DNA of 64,000 nucleotides. Origin: Roseicella sp. DB1501 (GTDB lineage Bacteria; Pseudomonadota; Alphaproteobacteria; Acetobacterales; Acetobacteraceae). This document shows, piece after piece, positions 17,538 to 26,004 of the stretch (positions are counted from its first letter, which is position 1; every line of letters starts with the position of its first letter). Location of the stretch: NCBI RefSeq assembly GCF_013112485.1, contig NZ_JABFHG010000001.1, forward strand, positions 248,001 through 312,000. The letters are read 5' to 3'. The notes beneath the pieces were generated by a model. That model saw only the letters and a program-made list of their open reading frames with translations, did no database searches and was not told where the DNA came from. The position numbers and the translations under genes are program-made.

Positions 17538-18276
17538 CGGCATCATCCGGCCGGTACGCCGCCAGCAGCAGGAACATCGGCCGGTCCAGCTCCGGTTCCA
17601 GCGCCGGCTCGGCCGCAATCTGCGCCGCGTCGGGGGCGAATTCCTCCAGATGGTCGAGCACCAGCCCGGCGCCGCGCAGCGCCGCCAGGATCGTCCCCAG
17701 CATGCGGTGCTGCTTCACCACCTCGGCGCCGAGCCAGCGCACCTGCCGCCGCCCCTCCCGCGCATAGCCCTCGAGCGGCCAGATCCGCTGGCCGCTCGCG
17801 TCCTTGGTCCAGCCGGGATGCGCCGGCGCGGTGTAGACCGGATGCTCCATGGAGGCGACGAAGCGGCCGCCGGGGCGGAGCGCGGCGCGCATCCGACCGA
17901 GCAGGCCGGGAAGGTCCGCGACGTAGTGCAGGGCGAGCGCGCTCCAGGCGAGGTCGAAGGCGCCCTCCGGCAGCGCCGCGGTCTCGAGATCCTCCTGCTG
18001 GTAGGCGATGCCGGCATCCCCGGTCATCGCGCGGGCGCGGGCGAGCATCGCCGCCGAGAGGTCGATGCCGAGCACGCTCGCCGCGCCCGCGGCGCGGGCC
18101 CAGCGGGCGAACCAGCCATAGCCGCAGCCGAGATCGAGCACCGCGCGCCCGGCAAGCGGCGGCAGCAGGGCGCGCAGCCGCGGCCATTCCGGGGCGCCGT
18201 CCAGCCCCTCCACCGAGCGGCGCAGCCCCGCATAGGCGGCGAAGAAGTCCGGGTCGTCATAGATGATCTGCGGCAT
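17533..18276 (-). CDS. Class I SAM-dependent methyltransferase
   Basis: 247 residues. Motif I VLDLGCGYGWFARWA at about residue 46, motif II Asp in VLGIDLSAAML, and the post-motif region FDLAWSALALHYVADLPGLL place it in the Methyltransf_11 group acting on small molecules. The C-terminal part (EHPVYTAPAHPGWT ... AEVVKQHRMLGTIL) matches a widely distributed bacterial subgroup of unassigned substrate. The stop codon overlaps the family III repeat end. Confidence 0.88.
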   Translation of the reverse strand: MPQIIYDDPDFFAAYAGLRRSVEGLDGAPEWPRLRALLPPLAGRAVLDLGCGYGWFARWARAAGAASVLGIDLSAAMLARARAMTGDAGIAYQQEDLETAALPEGAFDLAWSALALHYVADLPGLLGRMRAALRPGGRFVASMEHPVYTAPAHPGWTKDASGQRIWPLEGYAREGRRQVRWLGAEVVKQHRMLGTILAALRGAGLVLDHLEEFAPDAAQIAAEPALEPELDRPMFLLLAAYRPDDAD

Positions 18277-18449
18277 GGGCGGCCTTGTCCTCGCGCGGCG
18301 GCCTCCCGGCGCCGCGCGACGGCAACGCCCGAAGCGGCCGATCGGCGCATCGCGCGGCGTCGGTCAACCGCCGCGCCGCCGCCGGCCTTCTGCCGAGCGC
18401 AGGACATTCCGGCCTGCGGCCCGCCGGGCTGAGCGCCTGGCATTTGAGA

Positions 18450-18474
18450 GGCACGAAGGTGAACCCTTCGTGCC
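18450..18474 (-). terminator. Hairpin downstream of SDR gene
   Basis: A perfect 10-bp stem GGCACGAAGG/CCTTCGTGCC with a five-base loop, eight bases past the SDR stop on the minus strand. No T-run follows, so it may be a 3' protective stem rather than a classic intrinsic terminator. Confidence 0.5.
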
Positions 18475-18481
18475 CTCGGTA

Positions 18482-19237
18482 TCAGCGCGTGGTGTAGCCG
18501 CCATTGGCGAAGATGGTCTGGCCGGTGATCCACCAGCCCTCGGTGACGAGGAAGCGCACGATGGGCGCGATATCCTCGATCCGGGTCAGCGCGCCGCCGA
18601 TCGCCTGGGATTTGTGGTAGGCGATGGAGGCCGCGTCCTCGGCCGGGTAGAAGAAGGGCGTGTCCATCGGCCCCGGCGCGACATTGACCACCGAGATGCC
18701 GCGCGGCGCGAATTCCTTGGCCGCGGCGCGGGTGAAATGCTCGACCGGGGCCTTGGCGCCGGCATAGGTCGAATAGAGGCCGGTGAAGGCGGCGAGCAGC
18801 GAGGTCACGATGGTGACGATGCGGCCATTGTCGTTCAGCCGCCGCCCCGCCTCCTGCAGGAAGAAATAGGCGGATTTCGCGTTGACCGCGAACATCGCGT
18901 CGTATTCCGCCTCGGTGGTCTCCAGGATCGGCTTCTTCAGCACCCGGCCGACGGTGTTGATGGCGATGTCGATGCCGCCGAGCCGCTCGGCCGCGGTGTC
19001 GAAGAGGCGGGTGACGTCGGCGATCCGGGTGAGGTCGCCCTGGATGGCGAAGCCCTCGGCGCCGGCGGCGCGCACCGCGGCCACCGTCTCCTCCGCCGCC
19101 GCCCGGCTCGCCTCGCTGTTGTAGTGGACGGCGATATTGGCGCCGTCGGCGGCGAGCTGGCGGCTGATCAGCCCGCCCAGATTCTTGGCCCCGCCGGCGA
19201 TGACCACGTTGCGGCCCTTGAGCCCGATGGCTGGCAT
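18482..19237 (-). CDS. SDR family NAD(P)-dependent oxidoreductase
   Basis: 251 residues from the ATG at 19237 (GAGAGAG upstream). The glycine motif is the variant GGAKNLGG, the Asn of the core is in AINTVGRV, and the catalytic Ser/Tyr-x3-Lys set is seen in TSLLAAFTGLYSTYAGAK. The sequence ANIAVHYNSEASRAAAEETV points to an NADP-preferring 3-ketoacyl-reductase-like subfamily. Divergent from a LysR regulator 121 bases away, the arrangement in which the regulator usually controls the enzyme gene. Confidence 0.9.
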   Translation of the reverse strand: MPAIGLKGRNVVIAGGAKNLGGLISRQLAADGANIAVHYNSEASRAAAEETVAAVRAAGAEGFAIQGDLTRIADVTRLFDTAAERLGGIDIAINTVGRVLKKPILETTEAEYDAMFAVNAKSAYFFLQEAGRRLNDNGRIVTIVTSLLAAFTGLYSTYAGAKAPVEHFTRAAAKEFAPRGISVVNVAPGPMDTPFFYPAEDAASIAYHKSQAIGGALTRIEDIAPIVRFLVTEGWWITGQTIFANGGYTTR

Positions 19238-19358
19238 GGCGCGTCTCTCTCTGGCTGTTGCGTGACCGGGAGACTCGTCCGTCGCGTTGGCCGGATAAAT
19301 CCCCGCCATCTGGTTTCACTGTTCGGTCTTGCTGCATAATCGTCGCGGGGAGGCGCGG
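19238..19358. promoter_or_regulatory. Shared SDR/LysR divergent promoter region
   Basis: 121 bases between the divergent starts, AT-richer than its surroundings (GTTTCACTGTTCGG, TGCTGCATAATCG). LysR regulators usually bind here to an interrupted dyad with a T-N11-A core. I cannot fix a single site by eye. Confidence 0.4.
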
Positions 19359-20330
19359 ATGGACCGGCTGGCGGCTATGGAGATCTTCCTGCGGGTGGTC
19401 GAGGCCGGCAGCTTCGGCCGCGCCGCTGACAGCCTCGGCCTGCCGCGCTCCACCGTCTCGCTGCGCATCCGTGCGCTGGAGGCGCATCTCGGGACGCGGC
19501 TGCTGCATCGCACCACGCGGCGGATGCGGCTGACGCTCGACGGCGAGGCCTTCCGCGCCCGCGCCGAGCGCCTGCTGGCCGATCTGGCCGAGACCGAGGC
19601 GCTGTTCCGGCCGCCAGGCGAGGCGCCGCGCGGCCGGCTGCGCATCGACGTGCCGGGGCGGATCGGCCGCCGCCTGATCGCCCCCGCCCTGCCAGATTTC
19701 CTCGCCCGCTATCCCGGTATCACGCTGGAGATCGGGGTGACGGACCGGCCGGTGGACCTGGTGGCCGAGGGGGTGGATGTCGCGGTGCGGGTCGGGCCGC
19801 TGGCGGAGTCGGGGCTGGTGGCGCGGCGGCTCGGCGCGCTGCGGCAGGCGAGCTGCGCCGCTCCGGCCTATCTGGCGCGGCATGGCCTTCCGGCGAGCCC
19901 GGAGGCGCTGGTCGCGGCGGGGCATCTGGCGGTGGGCTATGGGGTGCCGCAGGACGGGCGGGGCGCGGCGCTGGACTTCCTTGGCCCGGACGGCGTGCCG
20001 ATGGCGATGCGGCTGCCGGTCGTGGTCGCGGTGGACGATGCCGAGACCTATCTCGCCTGCTGCCGGGCCGGACTCGGGCTGATCCAGCTTCCCGCCTATG
20101 ACGCGCGGCCGCTGCTGCAGGCCGGGCTATTGGTGGAGGTGCTGCCAGGCTGGCCGCCGCCACCGATGCCCATCACCCTGCTCTACCCGGCGCGCCGGCA
20201 CCTCTCGCGCCGGCTGCGCGCCTTCACCGGCTGGTTCGGGACGCTGTGCCGGGCGCGGATGGAGCTGGTCGGCCCGGATCTGGCGGGAACGGAGATGGCC
20301 GAGAGGAAGGCGGCGGAGAGGGGCGGCTGA
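19359..20330 (+). CDS. LysR family transcriptional regulator
   Basis: 323 residues from the ATG at 19359 (GGGGAGG eight bases upstream). The winged-helix N-terminus (MEIFLRVVEAGSFGRAADSLGLPRSTVSLRIRALEAHLGTRLLHRTTRRMRLT) is followed by a periplasmic-binding-like effector domain (PGITLEIGVTDRPVDLVAEGVDVAVRVG) of the AaeR/DmlR-like branch. It likely controls itself and the divergent SDR gene. The C-terminal 25 residues are an extension beyond the usual end. Confidence 0.92.
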   Translation: MDRLAAMEIFLRVVEAGSFGRAADSLGLPRSTVSLRIRALEAHLGTRLLHRTTRRMRLTLDGEAFRARAERLLADLAETEALFRPPGEAPRGRLRIDVPGRIGRRLIAPALPDFLARYPGITLEIGVTDRPVDLVAEGVDVAVRVGPLAESGLVARRLGALRQASCAAPAYLARHGLPASPEALVAAGHLAVGYGVPQDGRGAALDFLGPDGVPMAMRLPVVVAVDDAETYLACCRAGLGLIQLPAYDARPLLQAGLLVEVLPGWPPPPMPITLLYPARRHLSRRLRAFTGWFGTLCRARMELVGPDLAGTEMAERKAAERGG

Positions 20331-20339
20331 AGCGGGGCG

Positions 20340-20687
20340 TCAGCCGGGCGCCCCGGCGCGCCAGGCGGGCGCCACCCAGGCGCGGGCCCAGAGCGGGGTC
20401 GAGGCGCCGCCCCCGGCCTGCCGCAGCCGCGCCACCCGCACCGGCACGAGCCGGTATTCGGCGCCCTCATAGGCGGTGAGGCGGGCGAACGCGACGGGGT
20501 CAGGGCGCAGCACGGCGCCCGGCGTCAGCACGCCGAGGCGGCGGCGCAGGGTGGGATAGGGCGTGCCGCGCAGCGCCACCCGCTCCCAGCCCGGCAGCAG
20601 GGCCAGGCGCAGCCGCCGGGCGAGGCCGGGCGCCCCGGCCACGCGCTCCAGCACCAACGGATCGAGCAGCGTGCCATAGAGAAACAG
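20340..20687 (-). CDS. Gamma-glutamylcyclotransferase (AIG2-like) family protein, start uncertain
   Basis: The family N-terminus LFLYGTLLDPLVLERV begins about 115 residues before the stop. The barrel continues with PGWERVALRGTPYPTL and the acid-bearing FARLTAYEGAEYRLVPV. No ATG, GTG or TTG exists in frame near this point: upstream are codons made by a family I hairpin and then the end of the phosphoglucomutase gene. The coordinates use a CTG (20687) as placeholder. Either a rare start codon is used or the repeat insertion removed the original start. Members remove gamma-glutamyl groups as 5-oxoproline. Confidence 0.65.
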   Translation of the reverse strand: MFLYGTLLDPLVLERVAGAPGLARRLRLALLPGWERVALRGTPYPTLRRRLGVLTPGAVLRPDPVAFARLTAYEGAEYRLVPVRVARLRQAGGGASTPLWARAWVAPAWRAGAPG

Positions 20688-20693
20688 CGGCGC

Positions 20694-20723
20694 CCCCGCG
20701 AGACGCGCAGCGGCTTCGTGGGG
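20694..20723 (-). repeat. Family I hairpin B, copy b
   Basis: Imperfect hairpin CCCCGCGAGACGC / GCGGCTTCGTGGGG two bases beyond the phosphoglucomutase TAG (20726-20728). Hairpin A is absent. It forms the sequence just upstream of the AIG2-like reading frame. Confidence 0.7.
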
Positions 20724-20725
20724 AT

Positions 20726-22141
20726 CTAGTGCCCCGCATTCTCCCCGGAGAAGTCCGGCGCGGCGAGGCCGCTGGCGGTGAGCTGCTCCACCAGCATGCC
20801 CTTCAGCCGCTCCAGCCCCGCCTCCGAACTCGCCTCGCAGCGGGCGACCAGCACCGCCTGGGTGTTGGAGGCGCGCAGCAGCCACCAGCCATCCGGCGTC
20901 AGCACGCGCACGCCGTCCACGTCCTGCACCTTGGCGCCGGCCCCGGTGAGGCGCTCCTTCACCTCCCGCACCACCTCGAATTTCCGCTCCTCCGGGCAGT
21001 CGAAGCGGAGCTCCGGGGTGTTGATCACCTGCGGCAGGGCGGCGCGGACGGCGCTGAGCGTCTGCGGCATCCGCGCGATGATGCCGAGCAGGCGCACGGC
21101 GGAATAGGGCGCGTCGTCGAAGCCGTACCACTTGTCGGCGAAGAAGATGTGACCCGACATCTCGCCGGCGAGCGGGCTGCCGGTCTCGGCCATCTTCGCC
21201 TTGATGAGCGAATGGCCGGTCTTCCACATCAGCGGCGTGCCGCCGGCCTTGGCGATCTCGTCGAACAGCACCTGGCTCGCCTTGACATCGGCGATGACGG
21301 TGCCGCCAGGCTTGCTCTTCAGGACGTCGCGCGCCAGCACGACGAGGAGCTGGTCGCCGAACAGGATGTGGCCCTCATTGTCCACCACGCCGATGCGGTC
21401 GGCATCGCCGTCGAAGGCGATGCCGAGATCGGCGCCCTCGCGCTTCACCTCGGCGATGAGCTGCTCGAGGTTCTTCGCCACGGTCGGGTCGGGGTGGTGG
21501 TTCGGGAAGGTGCCGTCCACCTCGCCGTTGATGACGTAGTGCTCGCCCGGCAGCTTCGCCGCCAGCACCCGGGTGACGTTGGAGCCGGAGCCGTTGCCCG
21601 GGTCCCAGACCACCTTGAGCTGGCGGTCGCCGCCATCGTAGTCCTTGAGCAGGCGGGCGACATAGGCCTCCATGACATCGACCTGGTGGTCATGGCCCTC
21701 GGTCGAGACGGGCACCACGTCGCCCTCCCGCGCCATGCGGCCGATCTCCTGGATCTGCTGGCCGTAGAAGGGCTTCTTGCCCAGCATCATCTTGAAGCCG
21801 TTGTAGTCGGGCGGGTTGTGGCTGCCGGTGACCATGACCGCGCCATCGGCCGAGAAGTGGTAGGCGGCGAAGTAGAGCATCGGCGTGGCGACCAGGCCGA
21901 TGCGGATCACCTCGAGGCCGCAGGCGCGCAGCCCGGCGACGAGCTGCGGCTCCAGATCCGGGGAGGAGAGCCGGCCGTCATAGCCGACCGCGACCTTGGT
22001 GCCGCCGGCGCGATGCACCAGGCTGCCGAAGCAGCGGCCGATCGCGAAGGCGTCCTCCGGCTGCAGCGTCGTCCCGACGATGCCGCGGATGTCGTATTCG
22101 CGCAGCACCGTCCGGTCGAAGCTGTGGTGGAAGGCGGTCAT
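20726..22141 (-). CDS. Phosphomannomutase/phosphoglucomutase (AlgC/ManB type)
   Basis: 471 residues, the usual AlgC length. The domain-1 phosphoserine loop is [13 protein letters not shown], the metal site is [11 protein letters not shown], the sugar-binding loop is GEMSGHIFF, and the C-terminal phosphate-binding loop is [16 protein letters not shown]. It interconverts glucose-6-P and glucose-1-P (and the mannose equivalents) in the cytoplasm. With galU and ugd immediately upstream in the same direction it supplies UDP-glucose and UDP-glucuronate for envelope polysaccharide. Confidence 0.95.
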   Translation of the reverse strand: MTAFHHSFDRTVLREYDIRGIVGTTLQPEDAFAIGRCFGSLVHRAGGTKVAVGYDGRLSSPDLEPQLVAGLRACGLEVIRIGLVATPMLYFAAYHFSADGAVMVTGSHNPPDYNGFKMMLGKKPFYGQQIQEIGRMAREGDVVPVSTEGHDHQVDVMEAYVARLLKDYDGGDRQLKVVWDPGNGSGSNVTRVLAAKLPGEHYVINGEVDGTFPNHHPDPTVAKNLEQLIAEVKREGADLGIAFDGDADRIGVVDNEGHILFGDQLLVVLARDVLKSKPGGTVIADVKASQVLFDEIAKAGGTPLMWKTGHSLIKAKMAETGSPLAGEMSGHIFFADKWYGFDDAPYSAVRLLGIIARMPQTLSAVRAALPQVINTPELRFDCPEERKFEVVREVKERLTGAGAKVQDVDGVRVLTPDGWWLLRASNTQAVLVARCEASSEAGLERLKGMLVEQLTASGLAAPDFSGENAGH

Positions 22142-22305
22142 GCTGGAACTCTCCGGGTCTGGCGGCCGCCGCGCCGGCCGGGCGCCGCGGGCGCTGCCGG
22201 CGGCCCGGGCCGCGTCGATGGTCGCTGAGATGGTCTAATGGATTTCGCGGTGGAATTGCACCGCGAAGGTGGCGCGGGTGTGGCAGGCGCCCAGGCCCCG
22301 CAGGA

Positions 22306-22336
22306 CCCCGCGAAGCCGCGCAGCTGCTTCGCGGGG
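22306..22336 (-). repeat. Family I hairpin B, copy c
   Basis: Stem CCCCGCGAAGC / GCTTCGCGGGG with a 9-base loop, lying beyond the family II element that follows ugd. The stem sequence differs from the copy at 33012 (CCCCACAAAGCC) in both arms, so pairing is preserved. Hairpin A is absent. Confidence 0.7.
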
Positions 22337-22340
22337 AATG

Positions 22341-22444
22341 AGAGCGTGATCGCTTGAGGTGGCTCACCGAACAGCGTGACTCACGGGATCAAGCAACGGC
22401 CTGAACCATGATCCGCGACCCTGCGTGAGCGGATCATGGTCTAG
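22341..22444 (-). repeat. Family II repeat, copy b
   Basis: Read on the minus strand it begins TAGACCATGATCCGC, where TAG is the ugd stop. It forms the 12-bp ACCATGATCCGC/GCGGATCATGGT hairpin and runs through CCACCTCAAGCGATCACGCTCT. About 100 bases, longer than copy a. Confidence 0.85.
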
Positions 22445-23760
22445 AGTCGGCCGATGGAGTGGTAGCGGAAGCCCGCCTCGCGCATCACCGCCGGGTCCCA
22501 GACATTGCGCAGGTCGAGCAGGATGTCGCCGCGCATCGCCTGGCGCAGCCGCTGCGGCGCGAGGGCGCGGAACTCGTTCCATTCCGTCAGCAGCACCAGC
22601 GCATCCGCCCCCGCCGCGGCGTCGAGCGCGCCGGTCGCGTAGTGCACGCCCTCCGGCAGCAGCGCCCGCGCATGGTCCATCGCCGCCGGGTCGAAGGCGC
22701 GGATCGCGGCGCCGGCCTCGATCAGGCGGGGGATGACGGCGAGCGAGGCGGCGTCGCGCATGTCGTCCGTCTCCGGCTTGAAGGCGAGGCCGAGCACGGC
22801 GACCGTCCGCCCGGTGAGGCTGCCGCCGCAGGCGGCGATGACGCGATCGGCCATCTGCGCCTTGCGCGCCTCGTTCACCGCGATGGTGGTCTCGACGAGG
22901 CGCATCGGGGCGCCGGCATCCTGCGCGGTGCGGGCCAGCGCCAGCGTGTCCTTCGGGAAGCAGGAGCCGCCATAGCCCGGGCCGGCATGCAGGAATTTCC
23001 GGCCGATCCGGCCATCCAGCCCCATGCCGCGGGCGACGTCGTGCACATCGGCGCCGACCCGCTCGCAGAGATCGGCGATCTCGTTGATGAAGGTGATCTT
23101 GGTGGCGAGGAAGGCGTTGGCGGCGTACTTGATGAGCTCCGCCGTTTCGATCCGGGTCGCCAGGATCGGCACCTCGATCAGGTTCAGCGGCCGGTAGAGG
23201 CGCTTCAGTACCGCCAGCGCCCGCTCGCCGTCCGGCCCGTCCTGGGTGCCGATCACCACCCGGTCGGGCCGCATGAAGTCGCCGATGGCGCTGCCCTCGC
23301 GGAGGAATTCCGGATTCGACGCCACCTCGATGGCGAGGTCGGGCCGCACCCGGCGGACGATCTCCTGCACCTGCCGGCCGGTGCCGACGGGAACGGTGGA
23401 TTTCGTCACCAGCACCAGCGGGCCGCGCGCCGCCCGCGCCACCTGCTCGGCGGCGGCGAAGACGAAGGAGAGGTCGGCATGGCCGTCGCCCCGGCGCGAG
23501 GGGGTGCCGACGGCGAGGAAGACGGCATCCGCCGCCTGCACCGCGGTGGCGAGGTCGGTGGTGAAGTGCAGCCGCCCGTCGCGGCTGTTCTCGGCCACCA
23601 GGCTGTCGAGGCCGGGTTCGTAGATCGGGATGCGGCCGGCGCGCAGCGCCTCGATCTTCGTCGCGTCGCTGTCGATGACGCTGACATCGACGCCGAACTC
23701 GGCGAAGCAGGCCCCCGAGACCAGGCCGACATAGCCGGCGCCCACCATGGCAATCCGCAT
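22441..23760 (-). CDS. ugd: UDP-glucose 6-dehydrogenase
   Basis: 439 residues. The N-terminal NAD fold starts RIAMVGAGYVGLVSGACFAEFG. The catalytic Cys is in GPGYGGSCFPKDTLAL, with the substrate Lys/Asn region IKYAANAFLATKITFINEI. The C-terminal UDP-binding domain has VLGLAFKPETDDMRDAASL. It oxidises UDP-glucose twice to UDP-glucuronate with NAD+. Located between galU and phosphoglucomutase, so the three consecutive genes encode the whole branch from glucose-6-P. The stop lies in the start of a family II repeat. Confidence 0.96.
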   Translation of the reverse strand: MRIAMVGAGYVGLVSGACFAEFGVDVSVIDSDATKIEALRAGRIPIYEPGLDSLVAENSRDGRLHFTTDLATAVQAADAVFLAVGTPSRRGDGHADLSFVFAAAEQVARAARGPLVLVTKSTVPVGTGRQVQEIVRRVRPDLAIEVASNPEFLREGSAIGDFMRPDRVVIGTQDGPDGERALAVLKRLYRPLNLIEVPILATRIETAELIKYAANAFLATKITFINEIADLCERVGADVHDVARGMGLDGRIGRKFLHAGPGYGGSCFPKDTLALARTAQDAGAPMRLVETTIAVNEARKAQMADRVIAACGGSLTGRTVAVLGLAFKPETDDMRDAASLAVIPRLIEAGAAIRAFDPAAMDHARALLPEGVHYATGALDAAAGADALVLLTEWNEFRALAPQRLRQAMRGDILLDLRNVWDPAVMREAGFRYHSIGRL

Positions 23761-23857
23761 CGACGCCCTCCACCGGCGGCGACCCCGCCGCTGGCTCCTC
23801 CTGTAGCACCCTCGCCGCCGGCCGACCCGCCGCCGGGCAGCCGCCCGTCACAGCCCG

Positions 23858-23957
23858 CCCCCACCCGTTGCCCTGCCGCGGCTTCGCCGCCGCAGGCTGT
23901 GACGCCCCTGCGACTTGAGGCGACCCCCACCGCGGCGCGCAGCAACGTCGTGGGGCG
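23858..23957 (-). repeat. Family I repeat, copy d
   Basis: Hairpin A at 23872-23896 (one mismatch, CCGCGGC versus GCCGCCG). A diverged hairpin B at about 23925-23955 ends three bases before the galU stop. Same A-B order relative to the gene as the other copies. Confidence 0.75.
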
Positions 23958-24833
23958 TTACGTATAGCGCTTGAGGAAGGCCTGCACCGCCGGCGCCATG
24001 TCCGGCCGCTCCAGAGCGAAGGCGATCTGCGCCTCCAGCCAGCCCGCCTTGTCGCCGCAATCGAAGCGCCGGCCCTCATAGCGCAGGCCGTGGAAGGGCT
24101 GCTGGCCGATCAGCTTGGCCATGCCGTCCGTCAGCTGCACCTCGCCGCCGGCGCCGCGCTCCATCTTCGCCAGATGCCCGATCACCTCCGGCATCAGCAC
24201 GTAGCGGCCGATGACGGTGAGGTTGGAGGGCGCCTTCTCGACCGGCGGCTTCTCGACCAGCCCCTTGACCGAGACCAGCCTTCCCTTGTCCTCGGCGATG
24301 TCGAGCACGCCGTAGCGGTTCACCCGCTCGCGCGGCACTTCCTCGATGGCGACGACATTGCCGCCGGTCTCGCGATAGGCCGCCGCGAGCTGCGCGGTGC
24401 AGGAGGTCTCGCAGAGCATCAGGTCGTCGGGCAGCAGGATGGCGAAGGGATCGTCGCCGATGAAGGCGCGGGCGCACCAGATGGCGTGGCCGAGGCCCAT
24501 CGGCACCTGCTGGCGCACCGTCACCAGGGCGCCCGGCTCGATCTGCTGGGCGCGCAGCTCGGCCAGCTCCTTCGCCTTGCCGCGCTCCTCGAGCGTGCGC
24601 TCAAGCTCATAGGCCACGTCGAAATGCTCGACGATCGAGGTCTTGCCGCGGCCGGTGATGAGGCAGAACTGCTCGATGCCGGCGGCCCGCGCCTCGTCGA
24701 TCGCGTATTGAATGAGCGGCCGGTCAACCACCGGCAGCATTTCCTTCGCCAGCGCCTTGGTGGCGGGCAGGAACCTGGTGCCCAGCCCGGCAACCGGCAG
24801 GACGGCCTTCTTCAACGGCTTCAATGCGGACAC
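23958..24833 (-). CDS. galU: UTP-glucose-1-phosphate uridylyltransferase
   Basis: 291 residues from a GTG start at 24833, chosen for the AGGAGAGG site and because family similarity begins there (KAVLPVAGLGTRFLPATKALAKEMLPV, the UTP-binding loop). The Mg-binding region ILLPDDLM, the sugar loop GGEVQLTDGMAKL and the catalytic Lys segment RRFDCGDKAGWLEA are present. It makes UDP-glucose from UTP and glucose-1-P. Upstream gene of the galU-ugd-pgm run. Confidence 0.96.
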   Translation of the reverse strand: MSALKPLKKAVLPVAGLGTRFLPATKALAKEMLPVVDRPLIQYAIDEARAAGIEQFCLITGRGKTSIVEHFDVAYELERTLEERGKAKELAELRAQQIEPGALVTVRQQVPMGLGHAIWCARAFIGDDPFAILLPDDLMLCETSCTAQLAAAYRETGGNVVAIEEVPRERVNRYGVLDIAEDKGRLVSVKGLVEKPPVEKAPSNLTVIGRYVLMPEVIGHLAKMERGAGGEVQLTDGMAKLIGQQPFHGLRYEGRRFDCGDKAGWLEAQIAFALERPDMAPAVQAFLKRYT

Positions 24834-25256
24834 GTGCCTCTCCTGGCAGTGGCGTCGAACGGGAGCGGCCGGCGCTCCGGGCGCGGGCGGCGAGGAGTGC
24901 CACGCGCATCCGGGACCCGCAAGCCTGACCGGCAGGCCTGGCTCCCGGCGCCTGCTCATGCCCGGCCGCGCGGCGCGGGGCGTGGCATGCGCCGGCAGCC
25001 TTGACCTGTCGCCATCCGGCCGACAACCCACATTTGCGGGGCAATTGCTACGACACTGTGAGCGGAGTGGGGCACAACTGCGGCAGATCGCCCACACCTC
25101 GCCTGGCCCCCCCACCTGCCCATGGGGCGCCACCGGCCAGCTCCGTCGCCTCCCGTCGCCCTGCCGAGGCTTCGCCGCGGCAGGCCATGCCGCATCTCGG
25201 GCCCCGAGCGAATCAGGGGGCCTCCGCGGCGGCGCGCAGCGAGGTCATGGGGATAA
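24834..25256. other. Intergenic region upstream of galU
   Basis: 423 bases. The galU promoter is probably within 25015-25080, where AT content rises (ACCCACATTTGCGG, CAATTGCTACGACACTG). A family I repeat occupies 25139-25254. I see no gene. Confidence 0.45.
25139..25254 (-). repeat. Family I repeat, copy e
   Basis: Hairpin A at 25160-25184 (CCTGCCGAGGC TTC GCCGCGGCAGG). Hairpin B is strongly diverged but ends in TCATGGGGA three bases before the J-protein stop. Orientation follows the upstream minus-strand gene. Confidence 0.75.
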
Positions 25257-25997
25257 TTAGCTGAGCAGCGCGTCCCGCGCCTGGTTGATCCGCGCCGCCA
25301 GCCAGTCGCTGCCGCCCTGGTCGGGATGCGCCGCCCGCATCAGCCGGCGATGCGCGGCGCGGATCGCCGCCGCATCGGCGTCCTCCGTCAGGCCAAGCAC
25401 CGCCAGCGCCTCCTCCCGCGTCATCCGCCCGCCCGAGGGCGCGCGCGGCCCGGCGCCGCCATCCCCTGCTCCCCCTGCCCCTGCCCCGGCCGCCTCCGCC
25501 GCCCGCCAGTCCGGCTCCGCCCGGTCCAGCCAGGCCTCCAGCAGCGGCACGCTCTCCGGATCGGCGCCACGGCATTCGGCGAGCAGGCCGAGCAGCTCGG
25601 CCAGGCTCAGCGCGGCGAGGTCGCGCCCCGCCTGCCGGCCACGCCGCACCGTGCCGCTCATCCGCCCGCTGGCATGGTCGAGCCGCATGGCGAGCGTCGC
25701 CGTCTCCACCGCCGTCTCGCCCGGCCCGCCCGCCGTCCCGCCGGTCTCGCGGCGGAAGCGCCGGCTGGCCAGCGCCCCCTGCCCCCAGCGCCAGAGCAGC
25801 GGCGCGAAGAGGCCGGCGGTCCAGATCGCCTGCGCGCCGCGGCCGCTCAGCAGCACCAGCAGCACCATCGCGGCGCCGAGCGTGGCGCCGCCATAGATCG
25901 CGGCCTTGCGGATGGTCTCGACCCGCGCCGTGGCGAAGAGCCGCGCCAGCCAGAGCAGCAGCAGCAGCAGCCCGGCGCCGAGGGCCAGCCAGACCAT
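25257..25997 (-). CDS. Membrane-anchored J-domain protein, Pam18/TIM14-like
   Basis: 246 residues from the ATG at 25997. Hydrophobic segments lie at about residues 3-18 (WLALGAGLLLLLLWLA), 33-50 and 57-70. A polar linker leads to a C-terminal J domain of about 50 residues (EEALAVLGLTEDADAAAIRAAHRRLMRAAHPDQGGSDWLAARINQARDALL) with the HPD motif intact. The order membrane-then-J-domain at the extreme C-terminus, with the HPDQGGS sequence, matches alphaproteobacterial homologues of mitochondrial Pam18. It should stimulate DnaK at the membrane. It begins 7 bases after the VWA gene ends. Confidence 0.88.
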   Translation of the reverse strand: MVWLALGAGLLLLLLWLARLFATARVETIRKAAIYGGATLGAAMVLLVLLSGRGAQAIWTAGLFAPLLWRWGQGALASRRFRRETGGTAGGPGETAVETATLAMRLDHASGRMSGTVRRGRQAGRDLAALSLAELLGLLAECRGADPESVPLLEAWLDRAEPDWRAAEAAGAGAGGAGDGGAGPRAPSGGRMTREEALAVLGLTEDADAAAIRAAHRRLMRAAHPDQGGSDWLAARINQARDALLS

Positions 25998-26004
25998 CGC
26001 CGCC

